A program made the translations under genes and the position numbers. 34,148 nt of DNA from Dysgonamonadaceae bacterium (GTDB lineage: Bacteria > Bacteroidota > Bacteroidia > Bacteroidales > Azobacteroidaceae): contig JAISWH010000127.1 of assembly GCA_031271125.1 (NCBI GenBank), positions 1 to 34,148 of the forward strand, given 5' to 3'. Below are positions 27,021-34,148 of the stretch, one piece after another. The notes beneath the pieces were generated by a model, which saw only the letters and a program-made list of their open reading frames with translations, had not been told where the DNA came from and made no database searches. How positions within the stretch are numbered: the stretch's first letter is position 1; the number at the start of each line of letters is the position of its first letter.

Positions 27021-28574
27021 TTACAAAGGTAAATTATCATGTTTTTTCGGAGGATTGACTTGTTTCTTCGTCGAAAGCTGCTGTAGAGCGCGAATAACGC
27101 GGAAACGAGTATTTCTCGGCTCAATCACATCGTCGATATAACCATATTGCGCCGCATTGTACGGATTAGCAAACGTTTTCGTATATTCGTCTTCTTTTTC
27201 CGAGAGCACTTTTGCCGGATCATCCGATTCTTTGGCTTCTTTCGCATAGAGAACTTCTACGGCGCCGGCCCCACCCATCACAGCGATTTCGGCCGTAGGC
27301 CAGGCATAATTCATATCTCCGCGCAATTGCTTGCAACTCATCACGATATGTGCGCCTCCATAAGATTTGCGTAAGGTAACGGTTACTTTCGGAACAGTGG
27401 CTTCTCCATAAGCATAAAGCAATTTAGCCCCGTGAGTAATTACGCCGCCGTATTCCTGTCCTGTTCCCGGAAGGAATCCCGGAACATCAACCAAGGTGAC
27501 GAGAGGAATATTGAAAGCATCGCAAAAACGCACAAAACGGGCGGCTTTACGGGATGCATTAATATCAAGAACGCCGGCCAATGTCTTGGGCTGATTAGCG
27601 ACAATACCAACCGGACGGCCGTTCATACGAGCAAAACCGACAATAATATTTTTGGCAAAATCGGCGTGAACTTCCAGAAATTCACCTTTGTCGATAATCA
27701 AACCGATAACTTCGTACATATCATAAGGTTTGTTCGGACTGTCGGGAATAATTTCGTTCAACGAATCTTCCAGACGGTCAATCGGGTCGTCGTTTTCGCG
27801 AATAGGCGGTTCTTCCAGGTTATTTTGCGGAAGGAAACCCAATAATTTACGGATTAATTCAATACCCGACCGGTCGTTTTCAACGACAAAGTGGGTAACG
27901 CCCGAACGGGTAGCATGTACTTCCGCTCCGCCGAGTTGTTCTTGAGTAACATCTTCTCCGGTAACGGTTTTTACCACCTTCGGGCCGGTCAGGAACATAT
28001 AACTGATGCCTTTCGCCATGATCACAAAATCGGTCAAAGCCGGCGAATAAACAGCGCCGCCGGCGCAAGGGCCGAAAATACCCGAAATCTGGGGGACAAC
28101 TCCCGAAGCCAGAATATTGCGTTGGAAAATCTCGGAATAACCGGCCAAAGCGTTTACACCTTCTTGAATGCGAGCGCCTCCCGAATCGTTCAAACCGATA
28201 AGCGGCGCGCCCATTTGCATTGCCAAATCCATTACCTTGCAAATTTTGGCCGACATGGTTTCCGACAACGAACCGCCGATAACCGTAAAGTCTTGTGCGA
28301 AAAGATAAACCAAACGGCCTTCAATCGTACCGTAACCGGTGACTACCCCGTCGCCCAGAAATTGTTTCTTATCCATTCCAAAGTTCGTGCAACGATGTTT
28401 CACAAACATATCCAACTCTTCGAAACTGCCTTCATCCACCAACATATTGATGCGTTCACGCACCGCATGTTTTCCCTGTGCATGTTGTTTCTCAATGGCT
28501 TTTTCGCCTCCACCCAAACGAGCCTGCGCCCGAAAATCAATAAGTTCCTTTACTTTTTCTAATTGACTACTCAT
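27021..28574 (-). CDS. mmdA: Acyl-CoA carboxyltransferase, probable methylmalonyl-CoA decarboxylase alpha subunit
   Basis: [76 protein letters not shown]. Confidence 0.93.
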   Translation of the reverse strand: MSSQLEKVKELIDFRAQARLGGGEKAIEKQHAQGKHAVRERINMLVDEGSFEELDMFVKHRCTNFGMDKKQFLGDGVVTGYGTIEGRLVYLFAQDFTVIGGSLSETMSAKICKVMDLAMQMGAPLIGLNDSGGARIQEGVNALAGYSEIFQRNILASGVVPQISGIFGPCAGGAVYSPALTDFVIMAKGISYMFLTGPKVVKTVTGEDVTQEQLGGAEVHATRSGVTHFVVENDRSGIELIRKLLGFLPQNNLEEPPIRENDDPIDRLEDSLNEIIPDSPNKPYDMYEVIGLIIDKGEFLEVHADFAKNIIVGFARMNGRPVGIVANQPKTLAGVLDINASRKAARFVRFCDAFNIPLVTLVDVPGFLPGTGQEYGGVITHGAKLLYAYGEATVPKVTVTLRKSYGGAHIVMSCKQLRGDMNYAWPTAEIAVMGGAGAVEVLYAKEAKESDDPAKVLSEKEDEYTKTFANPYNAAQYGYIDDVIEPRNTRFRVIRALQQLSTKKQVNPPKKHDNLPL

Positions 28575-28596
28575 AATAATTTAATTATAAATTACG

Positions 28597-28657
28597 AATT
28601 ACAAATCACGAATTACGATTGTTTTCTTATTTGATTCGTAATTCGTAATTTGTAATT
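28597..28657. repeat. Inverted repeat, 22-bp arms, 17-nt spacer, between mce and mmdA
   Basis: AATTACAAATCACGAATTACGA ... TCGTAATTCGTAATTTGTAATT, one mismatch. Confidence 0.85.
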
Positions 28658-28659
28658 GA

Positions 28660-29058
28660 TTATTGACATAATTCCGTTAATACGCTACATGTAGATTTCG
28701 GATGTAGAAAGGCAATATTCAGACCTTCCGCACCTTTGCGAGGCGCTTTATCAATTAACTGAATACCTTTCGATCCGGCTTCCGCCAAAGCGGTTGCAAC
28801 ATCAGGCACGGCGAAAGCGATGTGATGTATCCCTTCTCCTTTCTTTTCAATAAACTTTGCGATAGTAGAATCTTCGGAAGTAGGTTCGAGAAGTTCGATT
28901 TTTGTTTGTCCTACTTTGAAAAAGGCAGTTTTTACTTTTTGGTCGGTTACTTCTTCGATGTTGTAACATTCAAGACCCAATACGTTTTCATAATAAGGAA
29001 GGCAGTCAGCTATGCTTTTTACTGCGATCCCTATGTGCTCTATATGTGAAATGTCCAT
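28660..29058 (-). CDS. mce: Methylmalonyl-CoA epimerase
   Basis: IEHIGIAVKSIADCLPYYENVLGLE, GEGIHHIAFAVPDV, LHPKSTCSVLTELCQ. Confidence 0.94.
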   Translation of the reverse strand: MDISHIEHIGIAVKSIADCLPYYENVLGLECYNIEEVTDQKVKTAFFKVGQTKIELLEPTSEDSTIAKFIEKKGEGIHHIAFAVPDVATALAEAGSKGIQLIDKAPRKGAEGLNIAFLHPKSTCSVLTELCQ

Positions 29059-29162
29059 AGATGAATTATTTAAAATTAAACTTTAAGGCCACAAAGGTAC
29101 TATCTAATATGCAAATTAAAAAATTTTATCAGAATAATTTTTATCTCTGCCTATGTGTTATA

Positions 29163-29495
29163 TCAAATAAGTTTCTCCATTTCATCAAACTCTTTCACTA
29201 AAGCCATTAATTCGATACCGACATTTTTCAAACGGCGAACGATTTCTTCACTACGAATAACTTTGCCGGGGTTTTCCCTGAGTTTTCGCTTAGCGCCGGT
29301 CAAAGTTAGACCTTTTGTTTTCACTAAATAATAGATTAAACGAAAGGCTTTAATATCCTTTTCATCGTACCGGCGGGTGCCTTTTTCGGTCTTGTGCGGA
29401 TTAAGTCCGAATTCTTTTTCCCAATAGCGTAACATAGAACACGTTACATCAAGATTTTGAGCTGCTTCCGATATGGTATAAAAAAGTTTAGGCAT
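29163..29495 (-). CDS. MerR-family transcriptional regulator
   Basis: YTISEAAQNLDVTCSMLRYWEKEFGLNPHKTEKGTRRYDEKDI. Confidence 0.92.
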   Translation of the reverse strand: MPKLFYTISEAAQNLDVTCSMLRYWEKEFGLNPHKTEKGTRRYDEKDIKAFRLIYYLVKTKGLTLTGAKRKLRENPGKVIRSEEIVRRLKNVGIELMALVKEFDEMEKLI

Positions 29496-29498
29496 TGT

Positions 29499-30452
29499 TT
29501 ACCGGTGTTCTGCGAGATACAACATTTCGCTGTATTCTTCGGGCGACAAGTCCATAAAGAAATATTTGGCCGGATTATCATAGCGGCCTTTCACCTGAAC
29601 TTCGTAATGCACATGATTTCCCGAAGCGATGCCGGTCATGCCTACCGTAGCGATTTTTTGTCCGCGTTTAACTTTTTCTCCCCGCCTCACCAACAGATCT
29701 TTACAGTGTCCGTAAAGCGATTTAAATCCGAATTCGTGGTTAATGAGTACGCAATTACCGTAACCACCTTCCCATCCGGACGATTCAACCGTTCCGTTAC
29801 CGGTTGCATAAATGGGACTTCCGGATTCGGCATTTAAGTCAATGCCGGTGTGCATCTTGAGGTCTCCGAGAATGGGATGGACACGCATTCCATACCCGGA
29901 GGAAATTCCTTTCATATCTTTTCCGGAAAGCGGACGGATGGCCGGGATATTATTCATTCGCTGTTCTTTTTGTTTAATCAGTTTGATCAGTTCGTCGTAA
30001 GAATTGGACTGCACGTACATCTCTTTGGTCATAACATCCAATTTTTTGGTGGTAGAAATCACCAATTCCGAGTTAGATATATCCAAAAGGTGCTCATAAC
30101 GGTTCGTTCCACCGAAACCCGGCCGCCGGATAGAAATCGGAATCGGGTCGGCATTGAAAATGGCGCGATACAGTTGGTCGTCGCGTTCCTGTAAATCGTC
30201 CAATACTTTCTGGTATTCGTCAATCCGGTGAGACAGAACGCCATATTGGGCCAACAACAACTTGTTTTCTTTTTTAAGCTGTTGTTCACGAGGCGAATCC
30301 ACCGCGTAAATGGCAAACACAAATAATACGACACCAATGCCGATGCCGATGATCAGTTGCTTCAAAACAACCCAAATTTTTTGCCCGATTGAACGGCGCA
30401 CTTCTTCATAAGTCAAAGTTTGTCTATTGAAATGATATGAAGTTTTTCCCAT
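29499..30452 (-). CDS. M23-family metallopeptidase, single TM
   Basis: GYGMRVHPILGDLKMHTGIDL, VLINHEFGFKSLYGHCKDLLV, GNHVHYEVQV. Confidence 0.95.
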   Translation of the reverse strand: MGKTSYHFNRQTLTYEEVRRSIGQKIWVVLKQLIIGIGIGVVLFVFAIYAVDSPREQQLKKENKLLLAQYGVLSHRIDEYQKVLDDLQERDDQLYRAIFNADPIPISIRRPGFGGTNRYEHLLDISNSELVISTTKKLDVMTKEMYVQSNSYDELIKLIKQKEQRMNNIPAIRPLSGKDMKGISSGYGMRVHPILGDLKMHTGIDLNAESGSPIYATGNGTVESSGWEGGYGNCVLINHEFGFKSLYGHCKDLLVRRGEKVKRGQKIATVGMTGIASGNHVHYEVQVKGRYDNPAKYFFMDLSPEEYSEMLYLAEHR

Positions 30453-30473
30453 TTAATTAAAATTTAGGATTAA

Positions 30474-30507
30474 TTTGGACAAAAGTAAGTTATTTATTGT
30501 ACTTTTG
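30474..30507 (+). promoter_or_regulatory. Putative alaS promoter
   Basis: TTTG (30474-30477), 22 bp (slightly long), TACTTTTG (30500-30507). Confidence 0.55.
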
Positions 30508-30511
30508 CAAA
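30480..30511 (-). promoter_or_regulatory. Putative promoter for the M23 peptidase gene
   Basis: Minus strand TTTG (30508-30511), 20 bp, TACTTTTG (30480-30487). Confidence 0.6.
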
Positions 30512-30533
30512 TTGTTTTGAAAAAAATAACAAA

Positions 30534-30628
30534 TTAACCCCCTTGCCCCCTAAAGGGGAAGTTGGGATAGTGAGTATAAATGTGTAGCTACGGCATCCTC
30601 CCTTCAGGGGGTTAGGGGGTAATTATTA
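30534..30628 (+). repeat. Palindromic interspersed element, copy 2, in the alaS leader
   Basis: TTAACCCCCTTGCCCCCTAAAGGGGAAGTTGGG...GCTACGGCATCCTCCCTTCAGGGGGTTAGGGGGTAATTATTA. Confidence 0.9.
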
Positions 30629-30642
30629 AATAATTTTTACAG

Positions 30643-33363
30643 ATGAAAGCAGAAAAATTGCAACTCAGCGCAAGCCGGATTCGTCAGTCTTTTAAGGATT
30701 TTTTTGAAAGTAAAAATCATAAAATAGTCCCGTCGGCTCCAATGGTTATCAAAGACGATCCGACTTTGATGTTCACCAATGCCGGCATGAACCAGTTTAA
30801 AGACATTATACTGGGCAATGTTCCCATCAAATATTCCCGCGCGGCCGATTCACAAAAGTGCCTGCGTGTCAGCGGGAAACACAACGATTTGGAAGAAGTC
30901 GGTCACGATACTTACCACCACACCATGTTTGAAATGCTGGGCAATTGGTCGTTCGGCGATTATTTCAAAAAAGAGGCCATCGAATATGCCTGGGAATACC
31001 TGACCGAAGTATTGCAATTGGATAAAAACCGTTTATATGTGACCGTTTTTGAAGGAAGTCCTTCGGAAAATTTGAGCCGCGACGACGAAGCCGTCGCTTA
31101 TTGGGAAAAATATTTGCCGGAAAACAGGATTATCAACGGCAGTAAAAAAGATAATTTTTGGGAAATGGGCGACACCGGCCCCTGCGGCCCCTGTTCCGAG
31201 ATTCACATTGACATCCGTCCCGACGAGGAAAGAGCTAAAACGGACGGTTTAACTTTAGTCAATCGCAACCACCCACAGGTAATCGAAATCTGGAATCTGG
31301 TTTTCATGCAATTCAACCGCAAAGCCGACGGTTCGCTCGAAAGTTTGCCCAACAAAGTTATTGATACCGGCATGGGATTTGAACGCTTGTGCATGGCTGT
31401 ACAAGGAAAAACTTCCAACTACGATACCGATGTCTTTCAACCGTTGATTGCCGAAATCGGACGAATTACCGGTCGTCGTTACGGCGACAATCCCCAATCG
31501 GATGTGGCTATGCGCGTTATTGCCGACCATATCCGCACCATTGCTTTTTCTATTACCGACGGACAGTTGCCTTCCAATGCTAAGGCCGGCTATGTGATTC
31601 GCCGGATTTTGCGCCGCGCCGTCCGTTATGGTTATACTTTCCTTGAACAAAAACAGGCTTTCATGTACCGCCTGATTCCTGCGCTGATCGATTCGATGGG
31701 TGATGCTTATCAGGAATTGATTGATCAGGAAATATTAATTGGAAAGGTTGTCAAAGAAGAAGAAGAATCTTTCTTGCGGACTTTGGAAAACGGAATCAAA
31801 TTGCTTGATAAAACAATTCAGGAAGCGAAAACTGCCGGGACAAACCGCATTGCCGGCGCCGGCGCTTTCGTGTTGTACGACACTTACGGATTTCCGCTTG
31901 ACTTGACCGAACTCATTCTGAGAGAGCATAAAATGGAACTCGACAAGGAAGGTTTTGACGTCGAAATGCAAAAGCAAAAAGAACGGGCAAGAAACGCCGC
32001 CGCCGTCGAAACCGACGATTGGGTGAACATCCGGGAGGGTGAACAGGAGTTTGTCGGTTATGACAAAACTTCGACAGAGGCAAAAATTTTGCGTTATCGC
32101 AAAGTAAAACAAAAAAACGCTGAGTTTTATCAGATTGTTTTCGACCGGACGCCTTTCTATGCCGAAATGGGGGGGCAGGTAGGCGATAGCGGCTTGTTCA
32201 GACTCTGCTCGGCGAAGGCTACTGCTTTCGCCGAAGATAAAAGCAAGGCTGTATCCCTGCAAAACAAAAACCTCGACGACAGAGCCTATGCCGAGCAGGG
32301 GATAGAAATTTTCGATACGAAACGGGAAAATAATTTGGCGGTGCATCTCACGCAACGGTTACCGGATAATCCCGAAGATGAATTTATCCTCGAAGTAAAC
32401 ATTCAAAAACGCCGCGCTACGGAATGTAACCACACGGCGACACACTTGTTGCACGAAGCGCTACGGAATGTTTTGGGAAAACATGTCGAACAAAAAGGCT
32501 CATTTGTTTCGCCCGATGTACTCCGTTTTGACTTTTCGCATTTTCAGAAATTGACGGATGAAGAAATTCGCCAAATAGAAAAACAAGTAACGGCTAAAAT
32601 TCGCGAAGATATTATTTTGAACGAATCGCGTCATGTTCCGGTTGCCGAAGCAAAAAAAATGGGAGCGATGGCTTTGTTCGGCGAAAAATACGGCGAAGAT
32701 GTACGGGTTGTCCGTTTCGGTTCGTCGATAGAATTGTGCGGAGGGACGCATATCGCTTCGACGGGACGGATAGGTACGTTCAGGATTATCAGCGAAAGTT
32801 CGATTGCGGCGGGCGTCCGTCGTATCGAAGCCATTTCGGGCGAGGCATGCGAAAATTACCTGTATTTGCAACAAGATATAATTCGTGATTTGCGCGGGTT
32901 ATTACTTAATAATACGGATTTGCAGCAAGCCGTCAGAAAATTCATCGAAGAAAATGCCGGTTTAAAAAAGCAAGTCGAAGAGTTTATGAGAGAAAGGACG
33001 CAAAGATTGAAACAATTGATTATTGACAAGAAAGAAATTAAGAATGAAATTAATTTGTTTGTAATCAAAGGTTTATATCCTGCGGAAATTATTAAAGACA
33101 TTGCTTTCCAATTGCGGGGCGAGTTTCCTGAAAAAATGTGTTTTGCCGGCGCCACATCTTTTGAATCGAAACCTGCGCTGACGCTGATGATCAGCGACGA
33201 TTTGGCGAAAGGCGGATTGAATGCTTCACAAATTGTCCGTGAAGCTGCAAAACACATTAAAGGCGGCGGCGGCGGACAGGCGCATTTTGCTACGGCCGGG
33301 GGAAAAGACCCCGACGGCTTGCAACGGGCTGTGGAGGAAATTATTGCTCAAGTAGTTGGTTAA
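30643..33363 (+). CDS. alaS: Alanyl-tRNA synthetase
   Basis: [44 protein letters not shown]-type motif ([16 protein letters not shown]), [32 protein letters not shown]. Confidence 0.98.
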   Translation: MKAEKLQLSASRIRQSFKDFFESKNHKIVPSAPMVIKDDPTLMFTNAGMNQFKDIILGNVPIKYSRAADSQKCLRVSGKHNDLEEVGHDTYHHTMFEMLGNWSFGDYFKKEAIEYAWEYLTEVLQLDKNRLYVTVFEGSPSENLSRDDEAVAYWEKYLPENRIINGSKKDNFWEMGDTGPCGPCSEIHIDIRPDEERAKTDGLTLVNRNHPQVIEIWNLVFMQFNRKADGSLESLPNKVIDTGMGFERLCMAVQGKTSNYDTDVFQPLIAEIGRITGRRYGDNPQSDVAMRVIADHIRTIAFSITDGQLPSNAKAGYVIRRILRRAVRYGYTFLEQKQAFMYRLIPALIDSMGDAYQELIDQEILIGKVVKEEEESFLRTLENGIKLLDKTIQEAKTAGTNRIAGAGAFVLYDTYGFPLDLTELILREHKMELDKEGFDVEMQKQKERARNAAAVETDDWVNIREGEQEFVGYDKTSTEAKILRYRKVKQKNAEFYQIVFDRTPFYAEMGGQVGDSGLFRLCSAKATAFAEDKSKAVSLQNKNLDDRAYAEQGIEIFDTKRENNLAVHLTQRLPDNPEDEFILEVNIQKRRATECNHTATHLLHEALRNVLGKHVEQKGSFVSPDVLRFDFSHFQKLTDEEIRQIEKQVTAKIREDIILNESRHVPVAEAKKMGAMALFGEKYGEDVRVVRFGSSIELCGGTHIASTGRIGTFRIISESSIAAGVRRIEAISGEACENYLYLQQDIIRDLRGLLLNNTDLQQAVRKFIEENAGLKKQVEEFMRERTQRLKQLIIDKKEIKNEINLFVIKGLYPAEIIKDIAFQLRGEFPEKMCFAGATSFESKPALTLMISDDLAKGGLNASQIVREAAKHIKGGGGGQAHFATAGGKDPDGLQRAVEEIIAQVVG

Positions 33364-33370
33364 ATGATTA

Positions 33371-33459
33371 TCACACATCCCATTAAAGGGGAGTGGGGCG
33401 GCGAGTATGAATATACTGCTACGGCAATCCCCCCTTTAGGGGGTCGGGGGGTAGTTAAA
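33371..33459 (+). repeat. Palindromic interspersed element, copy 3, between alaS and hisS
   Basis: ...CCCATTAAAGGGGAGTGGGGCGGCGAGTATGAATATACTGCTACGGCAATCCCCCCTTTAGGGGGTCGGGGGGTAGTTA; left end degenerate. Confidence 0.88.
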
Positions 33460-33507
33460 TGTTATTTATTATTAAAAAAACAGATTACATTTTAAATCGT
33501 AAAAACA

Positions 33508-34148
33508 ATGCAAAAACCGTCTATTCCAAAAGGAACAAGGGATTTTTCGCCGGAAGAAACGGCGAAACGCAACTATATTTTCGATACAATCCGCAGTGTA
33601 TTCCGCTTATACGGTTTTAAACAGATTGAGACGCCGGCGATGGAAAATCTTTCCACGTTGCTGGGAAAGTATGGCGAAGAAGGGGACAAGTTGCTTTTCA
33701 AGATATTAAATTCCGGTGATTTTTTGTCGGGAGTAAGCGATGAGGAATTGTTGAACCGGAATCCCGTTCGGCTGACGAACAAAATCTGCGAAAAGGGTTT
33801 ACGTTATGATTTGACTGTTCCTTTCGCCCGTTTTGTCGTCATGCACCGCAATGAAATTTCATTCCCGTTCAAGCGTTTTCAGATTCAACCGGTTTGGCGT
33901 GCGGACCGTCCGCAGAAAGGGCGTTATCGCGAGTTCTACCAATGCGACGCCGATATGATTGGCTCCAATTCGCTGCTGAATGAAATCGAATTGATTCAAA
34001 TCATGGACGAAGTTTACCGGCGGTTTGGTATCCGGGTTTGTATTAAAATCAACAATCGCAAGATATTGAGCGGTATTGCGGAAATGATTGGCGAAGCGGA
34101 AAAGATTACGGACATTACCGTTGCCATCGACAAATTGGATAAAATCGG
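33508..34148 (+). CDS. hisS: Histidyl-tRNA synthetase, N-terminal part, truncated by the window edge
   Basis: ATG 33508: [47 protein letters not shown] ... [53 protein letters not shown]. Confidence 0.97.
   Translation, partial: MQKPSIPKGTRDFSPEETAKRNYIFDTIRSVFRLYGFKQIETPAMENLSTLLGKYGEEGDKLLFKILNSGDFLSGVSDEELLNRNPVRLTNKICEKGLRYDLTVPFARFVVMHRNEISFPFKRFQIQPVWRADRPQKGRYREFYQCDADMIGSNSLLNEIELIQIMDEVYRRFGIRVCIKINNRKILSGIAEMIGEAEKITDITVAIDKLDKI

Noticed and set aside
27021-28574. Propionyl-CoA carboxylase beta subunit
   Set aside because: Possible by sequence alone, but oadB, oadG, a stand-alone biotin carrier and mce with no biotin carboxylase favour a sodium-pumping methylmalonyl-CoA decarboxylase.
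30534-30628. T-box-like or amino-acid riboswitch in the alaS leader
   Set aside because: No T-box consensus seen, and the same element occurs at rfbC/rfbA, so it is an interspersed repeat rather than an aaRS-specific riboswitch.
4989-33459. CRISPR array made from the C/G-rich repeats
   Set aside because: Copies are kilobases apart with no regular spacers and no cas genes in the window.
1-34148. Prophage, integrative element or classical defence island
   Set aside because: No integrase, transposase, phage structural, restriction-modification or toxin-antitoxin genes recognised; gene content is housekeeping and envelope.

Overview
This is a Bacteroidota-type chromosomal segment, judged from TTTG-N19-21-TAnnTTTG promoters, TonB_C, WG-repeat and DUF2807 proteins, a lipidated Omp85/TamL-like protein and an oadB/oadG/mmdA/mce cluster. 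It is mostly housekeeping and envelope genes. Left to right: C-terminus of an unknown protein, beta-CASP MBL nuclease, WG-repeat protein, ECF sigma factor plus TM/TonB_C partner, rfbC-rfbA-rfbB-Gfo/Idh, TrmH-type methyltransferase, a decayed AAA-ATPase/PD-(D/E)XK N-terminal remnant, TamA/TamL-like Omp85, ffh, folD, PiT transporter and DUF47 partner, tRNA-Arg(CCG), DUF2723 membrane protein, polysaccharide deacetylase, Fur-family regulator, NapH/NapG-like polyferredoxin, DUF362 protein, DUF2807 SGGSD-repeat protein, lpxB, methylmalonyl-CoA decarboxylase (oadB, biotin carrier, oadG, mmdA, mce), MerR, M23 peptidase, alaS and partial hisS. I see no CRISPR array, transposase, prophage or obvious new multi-gene defence system. 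The most interesting signals are non-coding. Three same-orientation copies of a ~90-95 bp palindromic element lie at rfbC/rfbA, in the alaS leader and at alaS/hisS; one copy supplies the rfbC stop codon. A different repeat sits at each of three consecutive rhamnose-operon junctions, and one of these is translated as a protein N-terminus. There are also a 30-bp perfect palindrome, completely overlapping divergent M23/alaS promoters, and several convergent gene pairs that overlap or share stop codons. All calls come from reading sequence and the supplied ORF translations; no searches were run.
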